Of a DNA stretch of 64,000 nucleotides, positions 25,601-39,362 are shown piece by piece (position 1 is the stretch's first letter; each line of letters begins with the position of its first letter). The stretch is from Cymbidium sinense (taxonomy: Eukaryota; Streptophyta; Magnoliopsida; Asparagales; Orchidaceae): NCBI GenBank assembly GCA_021442155.1, contig CM038214.1, positions 135,818,040 to 135,882,039 of the forward strand. The letters run 5' to 3'. The translations under genes and the position numbers were made by a program. Under the pieces are notes generated by a model. It was not told the origin of the DNA. It saw nothing but the letters and a program-made list of their open reading frames with translations, and made no database searches.

Positions 25601-28600
25601 TCACATAGAATTTAAATCAGCAATGCACTTAAGAAAGAAAGGGGCCTAATGTAATTGGCTCACAATTATTGATTAATTAAACTAAAGGATTTAATTAAGT
25701 ACTTTCATAACCTTCCCACACATGCGAGTTGGATTATAATTTCCTTAAACTTACCTTAGGCTTTTGAACACATAAGGTTCTACTTAAGATTGAGATTGAT
25801 TAATTTCAGATTGGTTTTAAAATTTGATTAGATTAATTAAGCAGTTCATTAGTGGATTAATCCTTAATTAGGTTTGGATTAAAGAAGAAAGGGGGTTTAG
25901 AGAATAACTTAGGGAAAATATCCCAAGCCCATTCCATAAAAATCCTCCTCACTTAAACAATGTTTAATTATATCAATTAAGGGATTAAATCACTGTTCAC
26001 ATGCTTAATTATTCTTAATTACATTAAGAGGGTGATTAGGGGTTCATTAATTAATTTCTCTAATTAACTCATTAATAAATTCCAAAAAAATTAAGGGAGG
26101 CAGAATTCATCCCACTAAACATGTTTGAGAAATTTGGAACTAATTAATAAAGTCATTAGAGTAATTGGTTATTAGATTTTGATTAATCCTATAGGATAAT
26201 CCTGTTAAAATCAATTAGAAATAATTTTATTAGATCTCCTCTGAATTATCTTTCAAATGAACTTAAGTTTGTTCTTTTGATTTTTTTTTACATTTAATTA
26301 TGAATTTATGAAGTTTTTATGATTATTTCTTAATTAAATAACCTAATTAATTAACTAATCTTTAGCCACATCTGGCGGTGTATTTCCATGGCACAGATTA
26401 GTTATTTAAGTTATCACATCCTATGTCATAGCGGCGGACGCTTCCCCAACCATCCGTCAGGCCAAGGTTAATCCGTGGTTTTAATTAAATCAGAGGATCT
26501 GTCATTTTTCGTGGTCCATCCAAAACACGCGGATGGATGACCCATGATTCATCTCCTAGCCGAAGATGGGCCGATCCATCCATGGCTTGATCCGAGCTCG
26601 AGCTGATTAGCTAAGATTCAACCCACACCATCTAAGCATGGGAAGAACATCCAATGGTTGAATTTCAATGGGATTACAATTCCCTTCACAAAGAACCAAG
26701 CATTTTCAAATTAAGGTCATTTGAGTCATACCTGGAAATATCCATGAGGTAGCTTCTAGTGAGATGAAGCTCTGTTAAAAGTTTCAAGCTTTAATTTGAA
26801 GTGGATCTCCCAATTGGCCAAGGCTCCCTCTAATGGCTTGGGACTTTGGTCTAGGTCCCCCTTCCCGTGGCTTGGATGCTTAGGAAAAGCTTTGAGTGAG
26901 CTTGGCTTGCCTCCTTGATGGTGCTTACCAAGTGAATTGGGGTTTGATTAAGGAATGAGCAAGTTGGAAAATCCTCCCACCTCCCCTATTTTAGCTGTGA
27001 AGAAAATTGAGAAGGAAGAAATGGAATGAGCTTAGGAATGCTTGAAAAACTTAGAGAAGCTTTCCTTTGATCCTCTGAGCTCAATTGAATGCCAGGAAGA
27101 TGGTTTGAGTGGGAATGTGGAGGAATATATCTCCCCCTCCTTAGGTCGAATGATCGAGGCTTGCCTTGCCATTTTGATCAAATTGAGGATGTTGAATGGT
27201 TTGTTTAGGTTGTTAGGAGCTCCATGTGCTTTGGTTTTCGCAGAGGAGTGGAATGGAGGAAGTGCACATGCGCTAGGTGAGAGTAGGAGATGACCCAAGT
27301 GGAGAAATTCCAAATAGAGGGGTCAGTTTGGGCTTGGGTTGGGTCATGTTCACCACCCTCTTTAGTGTCCATGTGGTCCACTAAGAGGATGCCAAGTGGC
27401 CATGAGAAGGAATTGGCCAAATTCCAAGTGAATTTGGCCATAGGTTTTCCTTTGACCCAAGGGTAAAATGGTCATTTGGCCTTGATTTTGATTTGGACAA
27501 ATTTGATATGAATGAAAAATGGGTTGTGCTAATTTTCAATGAATTTAAAGTTTATTTGATATTATTTGGCTCAAGTTGACCAATAGGTCAAATTGGGTCA
27601 AACCAAGATTTGGGTTAAATTCATAAGACCATTTGAAGTATTTTGGTATCATTAGTTTGGTTCAATTTGGTTTATATTTGGCTTCGATTCTGTTGACCTC
27701 ACTTTTGGAGTGAGCTCTTAAGCTCCTCTTCTTAGACTTAGGACTCTTCTAGACACTAAGAACTCCTTGGTCATAAGACACTTCTAGTGATTGGTGAATA
27801 CTTAACTGGTCTAGAGACTTAGAATTATAAGGCGTTACTCAGAACCTCAGTTAGGCTATACTTTGGGCTTAAATACCTATCACATAGCCTAAACCCAATC
27901 TAGATACTTTCAAATCAAACCCAAATTCAATTTTCAAACTAAATCTCAAATTCAAATTCAAATTTAAATCTAATTTCAAATTTGACTCCAAATGATTGAA
28001 ACCATCAAATTCAAATCCAAAACCCTTCGAGCCATATGAACGCATTCATAAGCTTGGCCAAAACTCCCTTTAGATGAAATCAAACTCAATTGATTTCTTT
28101 ATAAATCAATTATTCTTTCATTTATATTCACAAATATAAAAGAAATCTAAATTCAAATGACCAAAACTATATCAAAAATTAAATCCAAACTCAATCTAAG
28201 CCTTTTAAGTTAATTCTCTGAACTTAACCAAATTATATCTAAATCAAGTCAAAATCAATGGATTTTCTTCAAATTAATTATTCATTTGATCATTTATCCA
28301 AATATAAATAAAACCTATAATAATCAAACCAAATTCAAGTCAACCCAAGTCAATCCTAACTTAACCCTTTTGACTTAAAACTTTCAATTGAGCCAAAATC
28401 TATTGGACTCCAAATTGATTTTCGTTGAATTTATATTTCAATCGAGGGCTCATATATAAGTTCAACTAAACTCAAATTAAACCAAAACCAAACCAATTGA
28501 CCCATTTAGGTCCACTTGAACCAAAGTGACCTAAAGGACCCATTTGAGCCAAATTCCAATCCAACCCAAATTGGATTAAACCAAGCTCACCAAAACCTTC

Positions 28601-29313
28601 CACCATGATTTTTGATCACCCTAGTATGATCAATTGCAATCAAATGGGCCAAACCAAGCCCAATTGGCTATTTGATCCACGTTGACCCAAATTGACCTAA
28701 AGGACCAAATTGGGTCAAATCATGATCTAACCCAAATTGATTGTAACTAATGGCTCAAGTTCATTCCAAATTGATTATTGAACTTGACTAAAGTTATAAT
28801 TAAACCCAATTTTTATCGAGCCCAATATTTGACCATTTAAATTGGCCTAAAGGGTCAATTTGGTAAATCCAAATTAAATCCAAATTAATTCAAACCAAAG
28901 ACCACATTCATCTTCAATTAGCCAATTCAACATGAATTAACCCATGACCTAAGCTATTTCGGCCAAATTTGATCAAATTGATCAATTTGATCCATATGAT
29001 CCAAATTGGGTCAAATCTCTTGAAACCAAGCTATGACTCATTGGGAGCTGATTACAAACTCATTTGGGATCAAAACCAAACCATTTAAATCCCTCTTGGA
29101 TCCTCCCATATAATTTTACCCAACCTCATTTAATTCTCCCCATCACATGCATAACTCCTTATTTGTATTAAATTGAGTGATCATATGGTAAGAGGACTTT
29201 GGAGAAAAAATATAAAGTCTTCAATCAATTCATCACCCATCCCAACCACCCCAAGCTAGATGAAAACTAATTTGGAGCCCAAAAATTCAAAAAATGAATG
29301 AATTTTCGGCCAT

Positions 29314-29320
29314 TATAAAA
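29314..29320 (+). promoter_or_regulatory. TATA box of element E1
   Basis: TATAAAAGGAGG, 1.62 kb from the element's 5' end. It is followed by a block shared with E2 and E3 (CCACCATTC, then CCCCAAAAGCTCCC) where a transcription start would be expected. Predicted core promoter; no transcript evidence. Confidence 0.5.
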
Positions 29321-29404
29321 GGAGGGGGAAATGAGACTTTAGATCTCTTCCTCACACCACCATTCAGTCCCCAAAAGCTCCCCAAAGCAAAAAAAAATGC
29401 AATT

Positions 29405-30090
29405 AAATACTAATCAAATTAATCATATTAAACCTAAGCTAAATCAAACATAATCAAAATGCAATTAAATACTAATCAAAACCTAAATTAAACCTAAATC
29501 ATTAAGTCATTAATTCATCATTAGAGTTAAATAAATCTTTATTTAATTTAATAATTAATTTAACACTCCTTAATTAAACTAATTACCCTTAAGTTAATCC
29601 AATTGAATAAACACCTATTTAATGCAAACTTAATAAATTAATCCACCATCTTAATAAACCAAATTAACTTTATAAATCATTAAAATTAATTCAAATCAAA
29701 CTTAATTAATTTGATCACATCTTAAGTAAACTAAAATTCAATCAAATTAATCATATTAAACTTAAACTTAATCAAACATAAATGTAATTAAATACCAATC
29801 AATTCTTAATTTAAACTTAAATCATTAAGTTATTCATTAACCTAAAAAAATATGAAATCAAATTAAAAAAATTAAACAAATCTTTACTTAATTTAATAAT
29901 TGATCACACATCTTAAACAAGCTAATTAAGTTAATCAAATTAATCATATTAAACTTAAGCTTAATTAAACATAAATTTGAACATAATTAAAATACAATTA
30001 AATACTAATCAAATTCTGAATTAAACTTAATTTATTAAGTCATTAATTACATCATTAATCTAAACAGATATGAAATCAAATTGAAAATTA
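29405..30090. repeat. Degenerate internal repeats in E1
   Basis: Three diverged copies of a unit opening with AATCAAATTAATCATATTAA at about 29408, 29738 and 29934, each followed by a stretch with AAACATAA and ATTAAATAC. Equivalent copies occur in E2 and E3. The spacing is uneven (about 330 and 200 bp), so these are old local duplications and not a satellite array. Confidence 0.6.
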
Positions 30091-33000
30091 AATAATTCTT
30101 TATAATTAACATAAATACACTTCTTTAAACTATTACATAAAATATTGAACTTAAGCAACCCATAAACTAATAAAGCTAATAAAATCAAATTAAATCAAAT
30201 TAAATTAAATTAAGAAAGAATATCATCAATTTAATTTGCAATAAAATCAAATCTCATTCAACCTATTTAAATAAGATAAACTAATTAATTATCCAATGTA
30301 TGAAATCAAAATGCAAACCAAACTTTGATAAACATGACAAATGGATGAGATTAAAGATAAAATCCTAATTACAAGTAATCAAAAAATCAAAATAAAATCT
30401 CAATTAATCTAATCATTAAACTACAAATGAATGAACCATAATCAAATCAAATAAACATAAAGTCAAGTCACATAACCATAATCAAAGAAAAGAATTAATA
30501 TTAATTTAAAGGATATTGAATTATCAAGATGTAATTAAAATCTAAATCAAAATCAATCAATCAAATCTTAAACAAACTCAATTCTAAAATCTAGATCAAA
30601 TCAAATGTACATATATTCAAATGGGCTAATTAAGATACTTTACCATTAGATTCTTTAGAATTAGGATGTGAATAGGGAATTACATCTACAAATAGAATTC
30701 CTTTCTTCATTCTTGAAAACTAAAACATCATTTTAACCAAATAAAAGTGAAATAAAAAAGAAAAGTAAATCATTAAATCATTTAAATTGAAATCACCCAA
30801 AGGTAAAATTTAAACAAATTCAAAACTCCAAATAAAAACTTAAAATAAAGAAACCTAGTAAAGTCTTGTCACATAAGCCTTAAGCACACACATTAGAATA
30901 CTAAGTCACCACTTATAGTGCTAAGTTAGAGCGTTGTATGTATGATGATGTGTTTTATTTTGTGATGTAATATTTTACCGATGTTATGGTGTGTTTCAGA
31001 CTAGATGTTAGGTAGTTATTAGCCTAATCATATTTTTGTAGGGGGTTGTGATTAAGGAGTCGCTATAATAAAAATATAAATATTTTTGTTGTGTAGGTTG
31101 CTTAGCCCCTAAGTGTAACCAATGTTAGGACAGGTGGACTTGGTGACCCATGTATGGGTGTTAAGTCTAAATTATTCATATAACTGCTTGGGTTGTATGA
31201 TGTGTTTAGCAAATATTTGTTTTACATGTGTAACTAGATTTACTTTTTCTATTTTTAATGTACTTTTACATTAGGAATTAAGATTAGTGTTATGGGAGAT
31301 TAAGATGAGCAGTGGCTAGAAAGCTTAGTCCCTGGGGTGCCCTGTGATGCCTTTGGAACAAATCAAAATCAAAAGAAAGAGAAGGAAGAAATGAAGAAAA
31401 GAATACCTCTATAGCATATATTATTTTTGTAATTTAGGTTGTATAAGGGTAGAACTTCATTTACCATCTTTTTTTTCTCTTTTATTTTAAACGACCGCAT
31501 TGGCCTTTATTCTTTATGATTATAAAATTATTTGATGTTGTGTTTAGATTGCACATTAGAATAACATGCTTTTCATAGTTTCTTTATGATTGATGCTTGA
31601 ATATGTGGCATGGATACGGTAGGCTCTTAAGATAAAATTAAATTTTCTATCCCACTAATAACTCATAACTAAAATTTTAAAATAACTCAAAACCTCACAT
31701 AAAAGTCTAGGAATTAAATCAAGATAATAAATTTTTTAGCAACCCCTTAGCTGGATGAATGAATGTATAATATCATGCATGTTATAATATTCCAATCTTG
31801 TTAATAGGGCTTCCATCTTAGCCAGAGAATGAAGGCTTAACTTGTGAGAGCCTTTGATGAAGAACACCCCTTTCTCTCCTAATTTGGCCCATAATCAAGT
31901 TCTCATGCATTTAGGTATACAAAATCCCATAGCCTGTGTCAAAATAAAAAGTTTAAAAGAATCAAATAAATTTGATAAAATTTGCATTAGATTAAGTCAT
32001 GAATTCATACCACTCATGCTCTAGTCTCTTAGAGGTGAGTTTAAGGACTTAGTCTCCTCTAAATAAATAACAACCTAGCCATCTTGCAAAGCATAAGACT
32101 CTCATGGATTTAAAGCATAAGAGGAGTTAGTTGGCGACTCTAGTAGTTGTAAACTCTGGTTCATCTCTCTTGTGGAGGTGAATCAAATACCCACCTTTCG
32201 CTTAGACTTAGGTCGTGCCTTTATTTTGTATTAAGGCTCCTTAGTTTAAGAATCTGAGGTAATTGTTTTCTTTGGGATACAAGCATAAATCCTCACCTCT
32301 TAGGCATTTCTATAATCTTATGTTTTTGAATTTTAAGCCATAGCAATCTAATAAAATGTCAATTCAAATAATCAACTCTCTTCAAATTTAAAAAAATATA
32401 AAACCCAATTATATGGTAGATTGGAATGCTCATTTGGCTTCCTAGTATCATGAGTATTTCCTACTTCCCCCCTTTGGATTCCAAAAATAAGTCTTCTCCT
32501 TGATCTATCCCATTTTATTTTCTAAAATAGTTAATCCTTTGATAGTCTTAATCTTGAAATCATTGGGGACCCTAATTGTCTCCATTAATCAAGAGAATTC
32601 TTAAGGTATTCCCATTTCTTAGAATGTAATTATGGGGCTTGCCCATGAACTTAATGAACGACTTAAAATAAACCTACTTTATTTTTTCATGTAAAGTAAG
32701 AGAAAGATCTGTATATTCAAGACCAACATGCCTTAGGAGTTCTTATTAGTGATTGGGTCCATTATAAGGTGGTGATCTCATCTTCGAGATAGTACATCAC
32801 TCTGTCATACTCATCACTTCAATAAGTAAAGATCTGCGTGGTGTCCCATATCTAAATAACCATAGGTTCATTTGAGTTCACTTATGTCAAATGGGTCAAG
32901 TTGACCAATTTGATCCATTTTACCCAATTGAGTTAGGTCATGGGCTGGTTTGGGTTTATTTTATCATTTAAAATGTATTACAAGCTTTGGTTTCAATCAA

Positions 33001-36000
33001 TTTTGGTTTTCTTTAATTTTGGCTTGATTTGACCTTTTAGGTCAAGTTGGGTTCATGGTCAATTGGGCTAGGTTGGATCTAGTTGACCAATTGAAGCTTT
33101 GGTCAAGTTCAATAAGTGATTTAGAATGAATTTGACCCATTAGTTGTAATCAAATTGGCTTAGATCAAGATTTGACCCATTTTGACTTTTTAAGTCAACT
33201 TGGGTCAAGTGGCCAATTTGGCTTGGTTTAGCTCAATTTATGTCTTGATCATGTTCAATCATTGATTTTGGATTGGTTTAGGTCAATGGTTTCAATCAAT
33301 TTGGTCTATGATGGATTTTGGCTAGTTTGGGTTTCATTTAGGTTAAATGTTGACTTGGTCAAATGCCAGGTTTGATTTGGTTTGACTCAACTTGAGTGAT
33401 TGGTCATCCTAGGATGATTGTTGCTCATAATGTGAGGCTTAGATGGGCTTAGTTCAATCTAATTTGGGTTGGATTAGAATTTGGCTCAAAAAAGCATTTT
33501 AGGTCAATTTGGGTCAAGTGAGCCTAAGTGAGTCAATTGGCTTGATCAAGGCATGATTCAAGTTTGGCTGAACTCTCATATGGACTTATGATTGAAATAT
33601 AAATCTAATTGAAAATGATTTAGAGTCAAATGGTTTTGATTCATTTGATAATTTCAAGTTCAAAGGATGAACATGAGTTTGATTTGGTTGTTTGATTTGG
33701 TTTTGATGATTGAAGTGTTTATATTTCATGATTGATGAATTGATTGTTTGAAGAGAAAATCCAAAAGTTTTGATTGATTTAAGTTTGATTTGTCTAAGTT
33801 CAAGAATTTGACTTGAAAGAGCTTAAGTTCGATTTTGTTTATATTTGGATTTGAGTTTTGAATTGGTTTTGTTATTTGAATTTATATTTCATTTATATTT
33901 GTGAAAATACAAATGGGCTATGAGAAAATCTTTTGAATTTAGAGTGATTTGGATTTGGTTTGGCTAAGTTCATATGATGAAATCAAAAGGGCTTAGGAAA
34001 GATTTTAGGTTTATAATTGATCATGGGTTTCAATCATTTGGAATTGATTCATGATTTAGATTTTGGAATTGATTTATGATTTGAGAAAAATCAATTGAAT
34101 TGGAGTTTATTTAAATTTTGATTTGAATTGATTTAAATTTTGAATTTGGATTGGATTGAATTTGATGTTGATTTGAATTTGAAGTTTGACTTGCAAGAAG
34201 GAAGCAATTTTGGTTCAAGCTATAGGGTGGATTCTTATGGCTAACTCTTCAAAGTCTCTATGGTTAGGTTAAGCATTCACTAATCACTAGAGTGTCTTAA
34301 GACTAGGAACTCTTAGTGTCTAGAGTCGATAAGATGGAGAAGTTGAAAGCTCACTCCACAAATGAGGTAAACACATCCCAACCTTAAAGTATTTCCATGG
34401 TAGATTCATTAATGAATTTTTTTAGTGAATATTTTATTATGTATTTTTATTAATTCTAAGTTTAGATTTACTCTAAATAGTCCTATTCAAATAAGAAAGG
34501 CCTCTTAGGATTAATTAGGGTGAATTACTATCACATAACACACACCCATTCATTTCTTTCCACCATGTATACCATGCATATGAATAATCCTAAGCATAGC
34601 TATACATGCAATGCAAATCTTAGCACACCTTGATGATGAATGCAAAGAGATGTTGTTAAAAAAATTTGGATATTCCATGAATGCATGTATTTATTAGGTA
34701 GAAAAGAGGGACTCTTTTATCCATTAGCTAAATGCACATCCATATGTATAAAAGTTATAAGTAAGTATGATGCCATTATTTTCTACAAAAGGGGTGAAAG
34801 GTTTGGGCTACTTAAAGCCTCGCAGCCCCGGGATGTCCAGGCTAATATACCACTTTTCTTAATAACATATAAATGTACAAAAAGAACTAAATGAATGAAG
34901 AATCATGCAAAAGATTATGTTTGATTTAGTTGTATAATTTACATGTCTAAATATGAAGATCCTTCTTAATTCATAACATAGAAATGCATAGGAATATATT
35001 TAAGCAAGTGTTGTATTCTTTTCAAATGAACTATACACTTTACAAATCCTATTCAAATCCATGTTAAGAGAAGAAAAGAAAATAACATAATACACATCTT
35101 ATACTATAATCACATGCAAGCTTATAAGTACTTATAAGTAGCATCACTTCATTCATAATCTTTGATTTTTAGTTTTTGGAAATAATTTTTGATTTAATAG
35201 TGATAATAGCCACTCATATTCTTAACTTTAGCCAAAACATGTAATTTGACATAAAAGGAAACATTTTATTTAATTGATTTTTAAAAAGAAATGAATGCAT
35301 GATTTCATATGGAAAATAATATTTAACATGCTTAGAAAAAAATAAAGGGAAGTAAGCACATGACTTCATTCACCCTAATTACTTCCAAAGGACAATCCTA
35401 TGAAATAAGATCATTTAAAATGAATCAAAATTCTTTAAGGAGATTTTTATTTTTTTGATTTGATTTGACTTAGGAAATGTGAGAAAGAGTTTCCTGGTCC
35501 TAAACCCATTTCTCACATGTGTGAATTGATTTAGTTTAATTTGGAATAATTAGGTTAATTTTATATTTTGTTTAGGTTAAGGTATTAATTAAATCCATTA
35601 ATTATGCCTTACTTATACCACTTTAACATAATTAACCAAGCAATTATGAGCTGACATATGATATGCAACCACATGGAAATTAAATCAACAATGCATCTAA
35701 GAAATAAAGGGGCCTAATGTAATTAACTCACAATTATTAGTTAATTAAGCTAAAGAGTTTAATTAAGTACTTTCCATCCTACACATGTAGTTTGATTATG
35801 ATTTCCTTTGGAAACATCTTAGGTTATTGAACACCAAAGAATCTACCCAAGAATTAAGTGATTAATTTCTAGAATGATTTGGTTAGGAGTTTGATTAATT
35901 GAATTAATTAATGAAGATGATTAAGCCATTAATTAATTACAACTTAATTAAGTGTTTTCCAAATGAAATGAACTTAGAGGAAAAAGATTGGAAAAGAAGT

Positions 36001-39000
36001 CATAATCTCATTGCCTAAGTCCATTCACTATCTCATGATGATTAACAAGCTTAATTAATAAATTTATCACTGTTTAACATGTTAATTAATCATTTAATTA
36101 ATTGAGAAAGTGATTAGGGATGAAACAAGCAATTCCACTAATTAATCAAGTGATAAATTCCAAGAAAATCATACGAGGCAAAGATCATTCCACTAATTGA
36201 TCTCAAAATGTTTGGGGTTAATTGCCTGATTAATTAAAGAATAATTAGCATAATTACATTTCCAATAAAACTCAAACTGAGTTAAAATCACTACTCAAAT
36301 TTTTGTTATTATTCTTCTCTGAATTATCTTTAAGATGAACTTGAGTTTGTATTTTTTTGAATTTTTTTTATAATTAGTTATGAATTTTGAAAGTTTTAGC
36401 ATTAAAATGAATTAATTAAGCCTAATTAGCCCTCTAATCTCGTCGGACCACGTGGTGGCTGACACTGCGTGCTTTCTATGTGGCACAACGGGATAGGTTA
36501 TTTAAGTTGTCACATCACACGTCGGCCAGCGGTGAAGCGTGTTTTCTCCACGGCATCAATCTGAGTTAGTGAGATTAATACTACGATTTAGGCTTAAATC
36601 AGATGGAATCTAGCATGATCTAATCAGCATCCTTCCAATCACGTGGAATGGGCCGAGTGATCTTCTCCTTCGAAAGGAAACACATTCATCTCTCCCCGTT
36701 GAATTCGAGCTCATCTGAGTTCAGATTGGGATCGAAATGATCCCACACTTACGGAAGGAGGGGGGATGCACATCCAACGGTCAAGATCTCAAGGGATGAC
36801 ACTTTCATCCAATAAGGACTAAGAAATTTTTCCTATGGCTACGATTTTGAGCAATTACCTCATAGGAGGCTATCACCAGTGCTTCCAACGGAGGTAGCTT
36901 CATCTAGTAGAGATGAGATGAAGCCTTGCTGAAGGTATTATGTCTTAATTTGAAGTGGATGATTCGGTTGACCAAGCTCCCCTTCAATGGTGATCGACTT
37001 TGGTCAAGGTGATGCTTCCATGACTTGGAGACTTGAGAAATGACTTGGTTGAGCTCGATGAAGTCCACTAAGGGTGTGTGCAAGGTTAATTTGGTTTAGA
37101 TAGAGAATTGAGTGAGTTGGAAATTGGATTGACCTCCCTTGTTTCGGTTTTGAGCAAAATCGAGAAGGAGAAAATGGGGGAACTCGAGAATGGCTTGGAG
37201 AAGCTTCGTTTCAACCTCCTTGGCTCTATTAAAATCAATGCTTGGTTTTGAGGGGAATGAGGGGAGTATCTCTTGATCGGATGATGAAGAGTAATTTTGT
37301 CATTTTTGATCAATGGGTGAGATTGGGTTCATGATTTGAGTTGTAAAACACCTCGTGTGGGTCATTTTAGGTAGAGGAGTGGAAGAGAGTGAGTGCCCAT
37401 GTGCTAGGTGAGTGGATTTGGTGATCCAAGTGCTCAATTTCTATTAGAGGGGTCAGTTTGGCCTTGGGTTGGGTCATGGCCGATCCAAGCTCATTGGGTC
37501 ATGTTCACCACCCTCCTTGGTGTCCAAGTGGACCAGTAGAAGGATGTCAAGTGGCCATAAGAAAGAAATGACCAAATTCCAAGTGAATTTAGTCATAGGA
37601 TACCCTTTGAACTAAGGACAAAGTGGCCATTTGACCATGAGTTTGATTTGGGTAGATTTGAAGTGATTCAAAAATGGGTTGGGCCAAACTTCAAGTGATT
37701 TGGAGATCATTTGATTTGATTTAGTTCAATTTGATCCATTTAGGTCAAGTTGGGTCAAATTGAGTTAGGTTGATCAATTGGTCAAATTGGGTCAAACTAT
37801 GGGTAAGGTCAAGTACAAATAATCATTTGGAGCCTATGAATATCATTAGTTTGGTTCAATTAGATTTAGATTTGGTTTTGGTTCATTTCGGCTCATTTAG
37901 GTCAAATGGGTCAAGTTGACCAATTTGACCCATTTGACCCAATTGGGTTAGGTCATGGGTTGGTTGAGGCTTGGTTCATCATTTGAAATGTGTTGCAAGC
38001 ATTGATTTCAATCAATTTTGATTTGTTTTGATTTTAAGTTGATTTGACCTTTTAGGTCAAGTTGGGTTCATCGTCAATTGGGATAGTTTGGGTCTAATTG
38101 GTTAATTGAAGCTTTGGTCAAGTTTAATAAGTGATTTGAAATGAATTTGACCAATTGATTGCATTCAATTTGGCTTAGATCAAGATTTGACCCATTTTGA
38201 TTTTTTAGGTCAATTTGGGTCAACTTAGGTCAAGTGGGTAATTAGGCTTGGTTTGGTCAAAGTCTATGTTTGACTTAGTTTGACCCAATTTGAGTGATTG
38301 ATCATCCTCGGATGATTGTTGCTCACAATGTGAGGCTTACATGGGCTTAGTTCAATCCAATTTAGGTTGGATTAGACTTTGGCTCAAAAAGGTCATTTAG
38401 GTCACTTTAGGTCAAGTGAGCCTAAATGGGTTAATTGGCTTGATGAAGGCTTGATTCAAGTTTGATTGAACTCACAAATGGACTTATGATGGAAATATAA
38501 ATCCAATTGCAAATTATTTGGAGTCAAATGGCTTTGGGTTCATTTGACAATTTTAAGTCAAAAGGATGAACATGGGTTTGACTTGGGTTAGTTTGATTTT
38601 AGTTTGGTGATTGTAGTTTATGTTTATATTTGTGTATGTGATTGAGGGAGTGATTGTTTGAAGAGAAAATCCAAAGATTTGGATTGATTTGAGAATGAAT
38701 TTGGCTAAGTTCAAGGATTTGACTTGAAAGAGCATAAGTTGGATTTTGGTTAGATTTGGATTTAAGTTTTAAATTGATTTTGTTATTTGAATTTATATTT
38801 CATTTATATTTGTGAATATAAATGAGCATATAAATGGGTTATGAGAAAATCTTTTGAGTTTGGAGTGCTTTGGATTGGTTTGAAGGAGTTCAAGGATTTG
38901 ACTTGAAAGAGTATAAGTTGGATTTTGGTTAGATTTGGATTTGAGTTTTGCATTGATTTTGGTTATTTGAATTTATATTTCATTTATATTTGCAAATATG

Positions 39001-39362
39001 AATAAGAATATAAATGGGATATAAGAAAACCTTTTAAGTTTGGAGTGATTTGGATTTTGGAATTGATTTGATGATTTGAGAAAATCAATTGAGTTGGAAT
39101 TGATTTACGATTTGCTTTGAATTTGAAGTTTGACTTGAAAGAAGGAAGCAAGGATTTGGTTCAAGCAATAGGGTAGGCAAGTTCTCTTAATACCCCTAAG
39201 ACATAACTTATTCCTATGGCTAACTCCTCTAGTCTCTAAGGTTAGGTTAAGTGTTCACCTAATCACTAGAAGTGTCTTAAGACTAAGGAACTATTAATGT
39301 TTACAGGAGTCCTATATCTAAGATGAAGAATTTGAAAGCTCACTCCAAAAGAGAGGTCAACA

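Larger units (their letters stand above)
27691..32864 (+). mobile_element. Element E1 (subfamily B, internally deleted), 5174 bp
   Basis: Begins TGTTGACCTCACTTTTGG and ends TCTAAATAACCATA, a decayed form of the family end. The flanks are GATTC (27686-27690) and GGTTC (32865-32869), four of five identical. Joining the outer flanks restores the sequence seen uninterrupted in b near 37.88 kb. Compared with E2 and E3 it lacks the GC-rich island and about 2 kb of the AT block: sequence passes from CTCCCCAAAGCAA (near 29.39 kb) straight into the ATGCAATTAAATACTAATC repeats. It keeps the TATA box at 29314-29320 and the terminal block 30.85-32.86 kb. It is the innermost element, so among the youngest. 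Confidence 0.82.
21923..34373 (-). mobile_element. Element c (subfamily A), 7272 bp net, holding E1
   Basis: Starts TATGGTGAATTTATTG at 21923, a variant of the family terminus, and ends AATGAGGTAAACA at 34373. It is flanked by a perfect duplication CATCC (21918-21922 and 34374-34378). E1 and one copy of its duplication (27691-32869) interrupt the U3-like block; without them c is 7272 bp. Parts: terminal block to about 24.2 kb, subfamily A AT block 24.25-26.35, GC-rich island about 26.38-26.64, a region corresponding to the leader 26.7-27.3, U3-like block 27.3-27.69 plus 32.87-34.25. The duplicated GC-rich core of a, d and E0 is single here (about 24.75 kb). Confidence 0.88.
19624..39362 (-). 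mobile_element. Element b (subfamily A), 7283 bp net, holding c and E1
   Basis: Starts TGTAGTGTCTTTTTG at 19624 and ends GAGAGGTCAACA at 39362. It is flanked by a perfect 5-bp duplication GGGAG (19619-19623 and 39363-39367). Element c with its duplication (21923-34378) interrupts it; removing c leaves 7283 bp. Its own parts are the terminal block 19624-21780, AT-rich block to 21922 then 34379-36400, GC-rich island about 36430-36800, and reversed TTGACC-rich block 37430-39190. No coding sequence was seen. It inserted into the terminal block of element a. Confidence 0.88.

Noticed and set aside
27032..27313. Overlapping open frames on both strands
   Set aside because: This is element c leader sequence; the equivalent part of b near 37.1 kb does not keep the frames.
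29400..30600. CRISPR-like or satellite array
   Set aside because: The repeat units are diverged and unevenly spaced, have no uniform spacers, and lie in a plant nuclear context.
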